Below are positions 53,496-61,759 of a stretch of DNA of 64,000 nt, one piece after another. A program made the position numbers and the translations under genes. Below the pieces are notes generated by a model. That model was not told the DNA's origin and did not search any database. It worked only from the letters and a program-made list of their open reading frames with translations. Origin of the DNA: Martelella limonii (GTDB lineage: Bacteria > Pseudomonadota > Alphaproteobacteria > Rhizobiales > Rhizobiaceae); the NCBI RefSeq assembly GCF_013344475.1, contig NZ_JABUOU010000004.1:147286-211285 (forward strand). Reading direction: 5' to 3'. How positions within the stretch are numbered: the first letter of the stretch is position 1; each line of letters starts with the position of its first letter.

Positions 53496-54484
53496 GCGCG
53501 ATAACAGAAACGACGCGGATCAGGCGGGAGCGGGAATTCCCGATAAGCTGGGGCGATGCCGGCCCGTATCTGGCGCTCCTGGCGCTTCTCGTCGTCGGCT
53601 ATCTGATCAATCCGGATTTTCTTTCGACCAACAATCTGAGCAACGTCATCACCCGCTCGGCCTTCGTGGCGATCATCGCGGTTGGCGCGACCTTCGTGAT
53701 CTCGTCCGGGGGACTTGACCTCTCGGTCGGCTCGATGATGGCCTTCGTCACCGGGCTGATGATCATGGTGATGAACGCGCTGGCGCCCACCTACGGCATC
53801 TGGGCGATCCCCGCCGGCATGGTGTTCGCGATCTTCGCGGGCCTTGCCTGCGGGTTGCTGAACGGCCTGATCGTGACCGTCGGCAAGATCGAACCGTTCA
53901 TCGCGACGCTCGGCACGATGGGAATTTTCCGCGCGCTGATCACCTACATGACCGATGGCGGAACGATCCCGATCGACCGCACGCTCAGGACCGACTACCG
54001 CCCGGTCTATTTCGGCTCGTTTCTGGGCGTGCCGATCCCGATCCTGATCTCGCTCGCCGTCGCCCTTCTCGGCGCCTTCATTCTCTACAAGACCAAATAC
54101 GGCCGCAAATGCGCAGCCACCGGTGCGAACGAGGAAGTGGCGCGCTATTCCGGCATCTCGATCGTCAAGACCCGCACGCTCGCCTACATGTTCCAGGGCG
54201 CCTGCGTGGCAATCGCAGCGATCTGCTACGTGCCGCGGCTTGGCGCTGCGACGCCCACCACCGGCCTGCTCTGGGAGCTGCAGGTCATCACGGCGGTCGT
54301 CATCGGCGGCACCGCGCTTCGCGGCGGCAAGGGCCGGGTCTGGGGCACGATCGCCGGCGCCGTGATCCTCGAGCTGATCGCCAATCTGATGGTGCTCTCC
54401 GACATGGTGTCGGAATATCTGGTCGCCGCCGTGCAGGGCTCGATCATCATCATCGCCATGCTCATTCAGAGGTTTTCGAAATAG
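53492..54484 (+). CDS. Ribose-type sugar ABC transporter permease (RbsC-like)
   Basis: A 330-residue inner-membrane permease with eight to ten helices. Features are FVISSGGLDLSVGSMMAFVTG, FIATLGTMGIFRALITYM, AATGANEEVARYSGISI (cytoplasmic loop for the ATPase) and VIGGTALRGGKGRVWGTIAGAVIL. These are typical of the BPD_transp_2 family for sugars and polyols. It forms a homodimer with the RbsA-like ATPase. Its start overlaps the ATPase stop. The binding protein gene follows after 69 bases. Confidence 0.92.
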   Translation: MSAITETTRIRREREFPISWGDAGPYLALLALLVVGYLINPDFLSTNNLSNVITRSAFVAIIAVGATFVISSGGLDLSVGSMMAFVTGLMIMVMNALAPTYGIWAIPAGMVFAIFAGLACGLLNGLIVTVGKIEPFIATLGTMGIFRALITYMTDGGTIPIDRTLRTDYRPVYFGSFLGVPIPILISLAVALLGAFILYKTKYGRKCAATGANEEVARYSGISIVKTRTLAYMFQGACVAIAAICYVPRLGAATPTTGLLWELQVITAVVIGGTALRGGKGRVWGTIAGAVILELIANLMVLSDMVSEYLVAAVQGSIIIIAMLIQRFSK

Positions 54485-54553
54485 CGTTCCGTGTCCGGAC
54501 CACACGGAGCCCGCTCGACTTTGGGTCCATATCTCTTTGGGAGGAGGAGTAAC

Positions 54554-55504
54554 ATGCAGAAATCGAAATGGATGACTGCCGCCGCAATCGGCGTGCTGAT
54601 CTTCGCGGGCAACGCATTTGCCCAGGAAAAGAAGGTCGTGGCGGTCTCGATCCCCGCCGCCGACCATGGCTGGACGGCAGGCGTCGTCTACCACGCCGAA
54701 CAGGCCGCAGCCGAAATCAACGAGGCCTTCGATGATGTCGAGGTCGTGGTCAAGACCTCGCCGTCGGCGACTGCCCAGGTCAGCGCGCTTGAAGACCTCG
54801 CGGCTACCCGTGATCTCGCGGCGCTCGTGATCCTGCCCTACACCTCGGAAGAGCTGACGCTGCCTGTGCAGGACGTCAAGGATGGCGGCACCTTCATCAC
54901 CGTCGTCGACCGCGGCCTCAACGATCCGTCGATCCAGGATCTTTACGTCGCCGGCGACAACATCGCCGTCGGCCGCAACACAGCGAAGTTCCTCGTCGAA
55001 CAGATGGACGGCAAGGGCGATGTCGTGGTGCTGCGCGGCATTCCGACGGTCATCGATGACGAGCGCATCGAGGGCTTCCAGCAGGGCCTCGAAGGCACCG
55101 ACATGAAGATCCTCGACATCCAGTATGCCAACTGGAATGCCGATGAAGCCTTCACGCTGATGCAGGATTATCTCGCCAAATATCCGCATATCGACGCGGT
55201 CTGGGCCAATGACGACGACATGCTGCTCGGTGTTCTGGAAGCCATCAAGGAATCTGGCCGCACCGAGATCCAGTATGCGCTCGGCGGCAACGGCATGAAG
55301 GAAATCATCGAGAAGGTGATGGCCGAAGACGCAATGACCCCGGTCGAAACCCCCTACCCGCCGTCCATGATCAAGACGGCAATCTACATGACGGTTGCGA
55401 ACCTCGTCGGCCAGGCGCCGGTGCGCGGCACCGTCAAGCTCGACGCGCCGCTGATCACCAAGGAAAACGCCGAGGAATTCTACTTCCCGGATTCACCCTT
55501 CTGA
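54554..55504 (+). CDS. Sugar-type ABC transporter periplasmic binding protein
   Basis: A 316-residue type-1 (RbsB-like) binding protein with signal peptide MQKSKWMTAAAIGVLIFAGNAFA. It has VVAVSIPAADHGWTAGVVYHAEQAA, EDLAATRDLAALVILPYTSEEL, FITVVDRG and WANDDDMLLGVLEAI. The ATG at 54554 has GGAGGAG just upstream. The ligand is likely a sugar, polyol or sugar acid. The neighbouring dehydrogenases handle short hydroxy acids or alcohols, so a C4-C5 compound is plausible. Hairpins follow before the DJ-1 gene. Confidence 0.9.
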   Translation: MQKSKWMTAAAIGVLIFAGNAFAQEKKVVAVSIPAADHGWTAGVVYHAEQAAAEINEAFDDVEVVVKTSPSATAQVSALEDLAATRDLAALVILPYTSEELTLPVQDVKDGGTFITVVDRGLNDPSIQDLYVAGDNIAVGRNTAKFLVEQMDGKGDVVVLRGIPTVIDDERIEGFQQGLEGTDMKILDIQYANWNADEAFTLMQDYLAKYPHIDAVWANDDDMLLGVLEAIKESGRTEIQYALGGNGMKEIIEKVMAEDAMTPVETPYPPSMIKTAIYMTVANLVGQAPVRGTVKLDAPLITKENAEEFYFPDSPF

Positions 55505-55512
55505 CAACCGGC

Positions 55513-55559
55513 ATGGCGGGCGTTCGCAACGTCCGCCATCCGCGCCTCCTTCGGGAGGC
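55513..55559 (+). terminator. Tandem hairpins between binding protein and DJ-1 genes
   Basis: First stem ATGGCGGGCGT / ACGTCCGCCAT (55513-55539, one G·U pair), then GCCTCC-TTCG-GGAGGC (55544-55559) with a stable UUCG-type loop. There is no T-run. They may protect the highly needed binding-protein message from 3' decay rather than end transcription. Confidence 0.5.
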
Positions 55560-55626
55560 ATTATCACGCATGCATCCTTGCGGGAATGCCCGGACGATGC
55601 GACGCTCTCACTGAGGAGGACACAAA

Positions 55627-56220
55627 ATGCCAGGCAAGAAAATACTGATGCTCACCGGTGAGTTCACCGAGGAATACGAAATCTTCGTCTATCAGCAGGC
55701 GATGGAGGCCGTCGGCCACACGGTCCATGTGGTCTGCCCGGACAAGAAGGCCGGAGACCTGATCAAGACCTCGCTTCACGATTTCGAGGGCGACCAGACC
55801 TATACCGAGAAACTTGGTCATTATGTCACCATCAACAAGACCTTCTCGGAGGCAGAGAAGGAGCTCGACAGCTACCACGCGGTCTATGCCGCCGGCGGGC
55901 GCGGGCCGGAATATATCCGCACCGACAAGCGCATCCAGGCCATGGTCCGTCATTTCCACGAGAAGGAAAAGCCGATCTTCACCATCTGCCACGGCGTACA
56001 GATCCTGATCGCGGTCGATGGCGTGGTGAAGGGGAAACGCGTCGGCGCGCTCGGCGCCTGCGAACCCGAAGTCATCCTCGCCGGCGGCACCTATGTGGAC
56101 CTGTCCCCGACCGAGGCGCTGGTCGATGGCACCATGGTGTCCGCCAAGGGCTGGACGGCGCTTGCCGCCTTCATCCGCGAATGCCTGAAGGTGCTCGGCA
56201 CCGAAATCCGCCACACGTGA
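55627..56220 (+). CDS. DJ-1/PfpI-family protein
   Basis: A 197-residue protein of the class I glutamine amidotransferase-like fold. It opens KKILMLTGEFTEEYEIFVYQQAMEAVGHTVHVV and has the nucleophile elbow FTICHGVQ with Cys121 followed by His122. Its length and DLIKTSLHDFEGDQTYTEKLGH insert match a subgroup often linked to sugar operons. Activities in the family include glyoxalase, deglycase, isonitrile hydratase and chaperone; none can be chosen here. It follows the ABC transporter genes in the same direction and probably belongs to their transcript. Confidence 0.85.
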   Translation: MPGKKILMLTGEFTEEYEIFVYQQAMEAVGHTVHVVCPDKKAGDLIKTSLHDFEGDQTYTEKLGHYVTINKTFSEAEKELDSYHAVYAAGGRGPEYIRTDKRIQAMVRHFHEKEKPIFTICHGVQILIAVDGVVKGKRVGALGACEPEVILAGGTYVDLSPTEALVDGTMVSAKGWTALAAFIRECLKVLGTEIRHT

Positions 56221-56227
56221 TCTTGGC

Positions 56228-56255
56228 AGCCGGCGCCGCGACAGGCGCCGGCTTT
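56228..56255 (+). terminator. GC-rich terminator hairpin after the DJ-1 gene
   Basis: AGCCGGCGCC / GGCGCCGGCT is a perfect 10-bp stem with loop GCGACA, eight bases past the stop codon, followed by TTCC. It likely ends the transporter operon. Confidence 0.65.
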
Positions 56256-56292
56256 CCGCCACCCGCGTCACCCGAATGATCGTTGCAACGGC

Positions 56293-56511
56293 TTAGAGCC
56301 CCGCCTGGAGCGTCTTTTTGACCTTTGCCGCTTTCTCGAAGTGATCAAACTTGTGAGTCATGATCCACCACTCGGCCGCTTCCATCAGCAGCTCTGGATG
56401 ATCATTCTTGTTGGCAAAAAAGGCGTAGAAGGACAGGCCGACCGCGTCACCTTTCCTGGCGATCTTGTCATCGCAAACCGCGATGGCTTTTTGTCTCAGT
56501 GAATGTCTCAT
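56293..56511 (-). CDS. Small conserved protein (DUF6500-like)
   Basis: A 72-residue soluble protein starting MRHSLRQKAIAVCDDKIARKG and containing GLSFYAFFANKNDHPELLMEAAEWWIMTH. As recalled, it resembles short alphaproteobacterial proteins now grouped as DUF6500; function unknown. The ATG at 56509-56511 has GGAG six bases upstream. The frame extends 34 codons further without a site. It sits between the DJ-1 gene and putR, reading with putR. Confidence 0.6.
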   Translation of the reverse strand: MRHSLRQKAIAVCDDKIARKGDAVGLSFYAFFANKNDHPELLMEAAEWWIMTHKFDHFEKAAKVKKTLQAGL

Positions 56512-56618
56512 CTCGCTCTCCGAATCTGCAATCCGGCATGCCACAAAACCGCCGATGACAATACCCATCAACCCGCCCGATGACGGCGCAGGGGAATGGC
56601 TATTGCGCCGCAAAACGA

Positions 56619-57095
56619 TCAGACGACGTCGGAAAGCCCGTTTTCCTTGACGGCTTGCATCGCAACATAGGTTGAGGTCGAGGAGACATGCGGCAAGGTC
56701 GACACCCGCTCGGCCAGCATGCGCCGGTAGGAGCGCATCGAGGCCGTGCGGATTTTCAACAGATAGTCGAACCGGCCCGCAATCATGTGCACCTGCTCGA
56801 CCTCCGCCAGCCCCACCACGGCCTTGTTGAATTCCGCAAGCGCCCTTTCGCGCGTATCCGACAGCTTCACCTCGACAAAGGCGACGTAATCGAGACCCAG
56901 TTGAATGGGATCGAGGATGGCGCGATAGCCCTTGATCACGCCCGCCTCTTCCAGCCTGCGCACCCGCGCCTGCGTCGGCGATTTCGAGAGCCCGATCTGC
57001 TTTGCAAGATCGGTGATTGCAATCCGGCCGTCGGCTGCAAGCGTGCTAATGATCGCCCGGTCGAACCGGTCGAGCTCTGCAACATCATCACTCAC
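56619..57095 (-). CDS. putR: Lrp/AsnC-family regulator of proline use
   Basis: A 158-residue Lrp/AsnC protein. The helix-turn-helix is DRFDRAIISTLAADGRIAITDLAKQIGLSKSPTQARVRRLEEAGVIKGYRAI, followed by the RAM ligand-binding domain (FVEVKLSDTRERALAEFNKAV; VHMIAGRFDYLLKI). PutR activates putA in response to proline in Agrobacterium and Rhodobacter, and the gene here is divergent from putA. The start is GTG at 57093-57095 with GGAG eight bases upstream; an ATG 12 codons earlier has a poor site. Confidence 0.9.
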   Translation of the reverse strand: MSDDVAELDRFDRAIISTLAADGRIAITDLAKQIGLSKSPTQARVRRLEEAGVIKGYRAILDPIQLGLDYVAFVEVKLSDTRERALAEFNKAVVGLAEVEQVHMIAGRFDYLLKIRTASMRSYRRMLAERVSTLPHVSSTSTYVAMQAVKENGLSDVV

Positions 57096-57131
57096 CAGAA
57101 AAACTCCAAAAATCAGGCAAAAAGCCTGCAA

Positions 57132-57177
57132 CTGGTAAAATAATCAGGCCGAATACCTTTCGAAACCGCCCTATAAT
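57132..57177 (+). promoter_or_regulatory. putA promoter and candidate PutR site
   Basis: A perfect TATAAT hexamer at 57172-57177 lies 24 bases before the putA start. At 57132-57147 is CTGGT-N6-ATCAG, an imperfect palindrome of the size bound by Lrp-type regulators, in the gap between putR and putA. Site assignment is by position and symmetry only. Confidence 0.45.
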
Positions 57178-57200
57178 ACGCCATCCCGGAGGGTCTTTCC

Positions 57201-60200
57201 ATGACAGAAATTTCTGAATCCAGCCTGCGCTCTGCAATCGACGCGGGTACTTATGTCGACGAAGCAGAACTGATCGAGGCACTGCGCGCGCAGGTGGACC
57301 TCAGCAATGACGTCCGCGCCCGTATTTCCGGGAATGCAGCAGATCTGGTGCGCGCAATCCGCAGCCACTCCAAGCCCGGCATGATGGAAGTGTTTCTGGC
57401 GGAATACGGCCTGTCCACCGATGAGGGCATTGCGCTGATGTGCCTGGCCGAAGCCCTGCTCCGGGTGCCGGATGCCGAAACCATCGACGCGCTGATCGAG
57501 GACAAGATCGCGCCGTCAGACTGGGGCCGCCACATGGGCCAGTCGACCTCGCCGCTGGTCAATGCTTCCACATGGGCGCTGATGCTGACCGGCCGGGTGC
57601 TGAAGGATGAGAACAAGGGCCTCGTCAACACGCTGCGCGGCGCGGTGCGCCGTCTCGGCGAGCCCGTGATCCGCACCGCCGTCGGCCGCGCGATGAAGGA
57701 AATGGGCTCGCAATTCGTTCTCGGCGAGACGATCCAGGCGGCCCTGAAGCGTGCCGCGACCATGGAAGCCAAGGGCTACACCTACAGCTACGACATGCTG
57801 GGTGAAGCCGCCCGCACGGAAAGCGATGCCAAGCGCTACCACCTTGCCTATTCGCGTGCGATCGGCGCGATTTCGGAGGCGGCGACCGCAGACGACATCC
57901 GCAACAATCCCGGCATTTCCGTCAAGCTTTCAGCGCTCCACCCGCGCTATGAGGAAGCCCAGCACGCAACGGTGATGGACCATGTCGTGCCGCGCCTGCG
58001 CACGCTTGCCCAGCTCGCCCGTTCCGCCGGCATCGGCCTCAATATCGACGCCGAGGAAGCCAACCGCCTGAGCCTGTCGCTGGACGTGATCGAAGCCGTG
58101 CTGTCGGAACCCTCGCTTGCCGGCTGGGATGGGTTCGGCGTTGTGGTGCAGGCCTATGGCAAGCGCGCCGGCAAGGTGATCGACTGGCTTTATGCGCTCG
58201 CCGACCGCCTCGACCGCAAGATCATGGTCCGCCTCGTCAAGGGCGCCTACTGGGATACCGAGGTCAAGCTTGCGCAGGTCGAAGGCATCGACAGTTTCCC
58301 GGTGTTCACCGCCAAGTCCGCGACCGATATTTCCTACATCGCCAATGCCCGCAAGCTGCTCGGCATGACCGACCGCATCTATCCGCAGTTTGCAACCCAT
58401 AATGCCCATAGCTGCGCCGCGATCCTGGAGATGGCAGGCGACAACCAGGCGTGGGAGTTCCAGCGCCTTCACGGCATGGGCGAGGCGCTGCATGCGATCC
58501 TGAAGGAACGCCACAATACCCATTGCCGTATCTATGCGCCCGTCGGTGCGCACCGCGACCTTCTGGCCTATCTGGTCCGCCGCCTGCTGGAAAACGGCGC
58601 CAATTCTTCCTTCGTCAACCAGATCGTCGACGAGGATGTGGCGCCTGAAACGGTGGCTGCGGATCCATTCGACCATCACAAGCCGACGGAACTGCGCACC
58701 GGAACGCGCCTGTTCTCCCCGGAACGCCGCAATTCGACCGGCTTCGATCTCGCCCACCGTCCGACCCTCGACATGATCGAGGCGGCGCGCGGCGCGTTCG
58801 AAAACCATCAATGGCAGGCTGAACCGCTGGTCGCGGGCATGACTGCCGATGGCGGCGAAAAGGCCGAGATGAGCAACCCCGCCCGCCAGCACGACATTGT
58901 CGGCACCGTGACATGGGCATCGGAAGCAGCAGTCGCCACTGCCTGTGCGGCCGCTCGGCCATGGGCGGCTGAGGCCGTCGAGCGCCAGCGCGTTCTCGAA
59001 AAGGCGGCCGATCTCTACGAGGAAAATTTCGGCGAGATCTTTGCGCTTCTGGCCCGCGAGGCCGGCAAGACCCTTCCGGACGCCGTTGCCGAACTGCGCG
59101 AGGCGGTCGACTTCCTGCGCTATTATGCAAAGCAGACCGAGGGCGCCCCGCCCGTCGGCGTGTTCGCCTGCATCAGCCCGTGGAACTTTCCGCTGGCGAT
59201 CTTCACCGGCCAGATCGCTGCAGCCCTTGCCGCCGGCAATGCCGTGCTTGCCAAGCCTGCCGAACAGACGCCGCTGATCGCCTACCGCGCCTGCCAGCTT
59301 CTTCATGAGGCAGGCGTGCCCGAAACCGCGCTTCAGCTTCTGCCCGGCGCCGGCGATGTCGGCAAGGCACTGACATCGAACCCCGCTGTCGGCGGCGTGG
59401 CCTTTACCGGTTCCACCGAAACGGCACAGCATATCCACCGCGCCATGGCCGAGAACCTGGCGCCCGGCGCGCCGTTCATCGCCGAAACCGGCGGCCTCAA
59501 CGCCATGATCGTGGACAGCACCGCGCTTCCCGAACAGGCGATCGCCGCCATCGTGCAGTCGGCCTTCCAGTCCGCCGGCCAGCGTTGCTCGGCGCTGAGG
59601 TGCCTCTATGTCCAGAAGGATATCGCCAACCACTTCCTGAAGATGCTGACGGGCGCGATGGATGTGCTTCAGATCGGCAGACCGTGGCACATCTCCACCG
59701 ATGTCGGTCCGGTGATCGACGCCGAAGCCAAGGCGGGCATAGCCGACTATATTGCGATCGCCGAGGACGAGGGTCGCGTGGTCCGAACCACAACCACACC
59801 CGACACCGGCCACTTCGTCGCACCGACACTGATCCGGGTCGGCGGCATAGAGGATATGGAGCGCGAGATCTTCGGCCCCGTTCTGCATGTCGCAACCTTC
59901 GAGGCAAACGACCTCGACAAGGTGATCGACGCGATCAACGCCTCCGGTTACGGACTGACCTTCGGGCTCCAGACCCGGATCGATGACCGTGTGCAGCATG
60001 TTTCTGACCGCATCAGCGCAGGCAATGTCTACATCAACCGCAACCAGATCGGCGCCATCGTCGGAAGCCAGCCTTTCGGGGGCGAAGGCCTGTCCGGCAC
60101 CGGTCCCAAGGCCGGCGGCCCGCGCTATCTCGATCGGTTCCGCAGGCATCCGGCAGAGACGGAGACAGCAGCATTCGACGGCGACATGTCGGCCGATGCG

Positions 60201-60632
60201 CTGAAGATCGAACTGTCACGGGCTGCAGGCGAAGCCGGCCGGACCGTTCGCGACACGCTGCCCGGTCCGACCGGCGAATCCAACGTGCTGACGGGGCTTC
60301 CCCGCGCGCCGGTGCTTTGCCTTGGCCCGGGCAAGGCCGCAGCCGAGCGGCAGGCCGACCTTGTCCGCGCGCTGGGCGGCCGTGCTGCCCTTGCCACCGG
60401 CAATGTCGCCAGCGAAGACCTTGGCAAGCTGGACGGGTTTTCCGGTGTGATCTGGTGGGGCGATGCGGACACCGCACGTGCCATCCGCACGGCACTTTCC
60501 AGGCGCGACGGCCCGATCCTGCCACTCGTGACGGGTGCGCCCGATGCCGGCCATGCGCTGAAGGAACGCCATGTCTGCGTCGACACCACTGCAGCCGGCG
60601 GCAATGCCAAGCTTCTCGGCGGGGTCAGCTGA
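57201..60632 (+). CDS. putA: Bifunctional proline dehydrogenase / L-glutamate-gamma-semialdehyde dehydrogenase
   Basis: A 1143-residue enzyme that oxidises proline to glutamate in two steps. Residues about 1-500 form the FAD-dependent proline dehydrogenase barrel (MVRLVKGAYWDTEVKLAQ, RLHGMGEAL, LAYLVRRLLENGANSSFV). Residues about 540-1010 form the aldehyde dehydrogenase (SPWNFPLAIFTGQIAAALAAGNAVLAKPAEQTP, ETGGLNAMIVDS, catalytic Cys796 in GQRCSALR). The final 130 residues are a degenerate, Rossmann-like extra domain, as in long PutA. No N-terminal ribbon-helix-helix domain is present, so it cannot repress its own gene; the divergent putR does the control. Confidence 0.96.
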   Translation: MTEISESSLRSAIDAGTYVDEAELIEALRAQVDLSNDVRARISGNAADLVRAIRSHSKPGMMEVFLAEYGLSTDEGIALMCLAEALLRVPDAETIDALIEDKIAPSDWGRHMGQSTSPLVNASTWALMLTGRVLKDENKGLVNTLRGAVRRLGEPVIRTAVGRAMKEMGSQFVLGETIQAALKRAATMEAKGYTYSYDMLGEAARTESDAKRYHLAYSRAIGAISEAATADDIRNNPGISVKLSALHPRYEEAQHATVMDHVVPRLRTLAQLARSAGIGLNIDAEEANRLSLSLDVIEAVLSEPSLAGWDGFGVVVQAYGKRAGKVIDWLYALADRLDRKIMVRLVKGAYWDTEVKLAQVEGIDSFPVFTAKSATDISYIANARKLLGMTDRIYPQFATHNAHSCAAILEMAGDNQAWEFQRLHGMGEALHAILKERHNTHCRIYAPVGAHRDLLAYLVRRLLENGANSSFVNQIVDEDVAPETVAADPFDHHKPTELRTGTRLFSPERRNSTGFDLAHRPTLDMIEAARGAFENHQWQAEPLVAGMTADGGEKAEMSNPARQHDIVGTVTWASEAAVATACAAARPWAAEAVERQRVLEKAADLYEENFGEIFALLAREAGKTLPDAVAELREAVDFLRYYAKQTEGAPPVGVFACISPWNFPLAIFTGQIAAALAAGNAVLAKPAEQTPLIAYRACQLLHEAGVPETALQLLPGAGDVGKALTSNPAVGGVAFTGSTETAQHIHRAMAENLAPGAPFIAETGGLNAMIVDSTALPEQAIAAIVQSAFQSAGQRCSALRCLYVQKDIANHFLKMLTGAMDVLQIGRPWHISTDVGPVIDAEAKAGIADYIAIAEDEGRVVRTTTTPDTGHFVAPTLIRVGGIEDMEREIFGPVLHVATFEANDLDKVIDAINASGYGLTFGLQTRIDDRVQHVSDRISAGNVYINRNQIGAIVGSQPFGGEGLSGTGPKAGGPRYLDRFRRHPAETETAAFDGDMSADALKIELSRAAGEAGRTVRDTLPGPTGESNVLTGLPRAPVLCLGPGKAAAERQADLVRALGGRAALATGNVASEDLGKLDGFSGVIWWGDADTARAIRTALSRRDGPILPLVTGAPDAGHALKERHVCVDTTAAGGNAKLLGGVS

Positions 60633-60674
60633 CAGACCGCCGAGGCGGCAAGCCCTGACAGACAGACATTGAGG

Positions 60675-60709
60675 GAGCGGTTTCGCACAGGCGGAACCGC
60701 TCTTTTTTT
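60675..60709 (+). terminator. Rho-independent terminator after putA
   Basis: GAGCGGTT / AACCGCTC is an 8-bp stem (longer with G·U pairs) with a loop of about 12 bases and a seven-T run at 60703-60709. It lies 43 bases past the putA stop. Confidence 0.9.
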
Positions 60710-61358
60710 CTGTAGATGACTCACGGCAAAACCCTTCAGCCTCCCATCGACGCGGCAAGCGGAGCGGTTTCGGCAAAAGTCAGTCAGGAACATCGGAGAT
60801 CTGGAAGGGAAAATCGGCGGGAGAAGGCCTGTTACCCTTTTTTACCGGGCATTCGGCCTTCTCCCTTTGAGTTTCAGTCAGCGCACCTTTCCTGAAACTC
60901 TTGTCCGTCGGAGGCATGGACGCTGCGCCGCCCGGCAGGGCCCGGGCTCGGCCGCAACATCGTCATGTAAATTAGCACAGCCGAATTCAATTTCGAATCA
61001 CTCGCCCCCGCAAATCCCGTTTTTGCGCCGGAATCACGGATATTTGACCGGGTCGCGCGCAGAACTGCGGTCAGGAAAGGCGGTCACTTTCTTGACCGGC
61101 GGAAAGAAACTCGAACGCTCAGACCTCCCGGGGAGAAGCGATTTCGGTCGAAACGGACCAGATTCATGGAGAGACAGCAGAACGCGCAGCGGCTGAAAGA
61201 GCAAATTTTAAGCACGGCCGCCGCGAAAACAGGCCAAAAGCACGAGCCCTGCATTTTTTGCATACGGGCAATGCTTCTACCCCCCTGCCTCCGTGCGATC
61301 GGGCTCGATATATATCCAATCAACAACAGCGCACCGAACACCAGAAAGGAGCCGCACC
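60710..61358. other. Non-coding stretch before DUF1127, with an 11-bp inverted repeat
   Basis: About 650 bases without a convincing gene. At 60819-60829 and 60855-60865 are GGGAGAAGGCC and GGCCTTCTCCC, a perfect inverted repeat with a 25-base spacer containing CCCTTTTTTACCGGG. A frame at 60867-61196 (plus) and one at 61084-61341 (minus) have unusual, Arg/Ser-rich composition and no good start sites, so they are not called. The 3' end (61300-61358) should hold the promoter of the DUF1127/small-RNA locus; GATATATAT at 61309-61317 is a possible -10 element. Confidence 0.5.
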
Positions 61359-61502
61359 ATGAACATCAGCCGTTCGTTCAACAACTGGCTCAAGTACCGC
61401 GAAACCGTCGCCGAACTTGGCCGCATGAGCAATCGCGAACTTTCCGACCTCGGTATCAGCCGTTCTGATATCCGTCGCGTCGCCCGCAAGGAAGCGATCT
61501 GA
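61359..61502 (+). CDS. DUF1127 small Arg-rich protein (CcaF1-like)
   Basis: A 47-residue protein (MNISRSFNNWLKYRETVAEL...RMSNRELSDLGISRSDIRRVA) with the full DUF1127 signature. Such small Arg-rich proteins occur widely in alphaproteobacteria. In Rhodobacter sphaeroides, CcaF1 of this family precedes the stress-induced CcsR small RNAs and is known to bind RNA. The ATG at 61359 has AAAGGAG seven bases upstream. Three hairpins with CCTCCTCCC loops start ten bases after its stop, the same arrangement as ccaF1-CcsR. Confidence 0.9.
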   Translation: MNISRSFNNWLKYRETVAELGRMSNRELSDLGISRSDIRRVARKEAI

Positions 61503-61512
61503 CAACAAGTTT

Positions 61513-61632
61513 TCGAAGCGCGCTATCCTCCTCCCGGCGCTCTTCGATTGGATCGGCGATCCTCCTCCTCCTCCCAAATCGCCGATCTCCACGATGACGC
61601 CCACCGGATCCTCCTCCCCCGGTGGGCGTTTT
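61513..61632 (+). ncRNA. Tandem CCUCCUCCC-loop small RNAs (cuckoo/CcsR family)
   Basis: Three successive hairpins show the anti-Shine-Dalgarno motif in their loops. Hairpin 1 (61513-61547) pairs TCGAAGCGCGC with GCGCTCTTCGA; CCTCCTCCC is at 61527-61535. Hairpin 2 (61551-61587) has a perfect 10-bp stem GATCGGCGAT/ATCGCCGATC; its loop has the motif extended to five CCT units (61561-61575). Hairpin 3 (61597-61629) has an 11-bp stem ACGCCCACCGG/CCGGTGGGCGT, motif at 61610-61618, and ends in TTTT, so it doubles as terminator. This is the 'cuckoo' RNA pattern known downstream of DUF1127 genes. Processing from the mRNA is likely. Confidence 0.85.
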
Positions 61633-61759
61633 CATGTGCGCATGTCACGCACCCGACGTTCGACCCCGCGCACCGCCTCTCACCATCATTGATGCAATGC
61701 CAAAAGACCGCACCTTCGAAAAAAGGTCGGTCGTCGCTGCCGTGCGCGCTGAAAAATCT

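Noticed and set aside
53288-55189. A 633-codon minus-strand frame across the ABC permease and binding protein genes
   Set aside because: It crosses two well-supported genes, has Arg/Asp/His-rich shadow composition, and shows no family motif.
57132-57147. Possible RirA box in the putR-putA gap (minus strand TGATTATTTTACCAG)
   Set aside because: It matches the left half and spacer of the iron box but ends CAG, not TCA. Its own symmetry (CTGGT-N6-ATCAG) and position fit an Lrp-type PutR site better.
57930-60149. A 739-codon open frame on the minus strand inside putA
   Set aside because: It is antisense to a fully recognisable PutA, has His/Asp/Gly-rich shadow composition and no domain. Such frames are common opposite GC-rich genes.
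60867-61341. Open frames of 109 (plus) and 85 (minus) codons between putA and DUF1127
   Set aside because: No ribosome-binding sites, no recognisable domain, and Arg/Ser-rich composition like random GC-rich translation.
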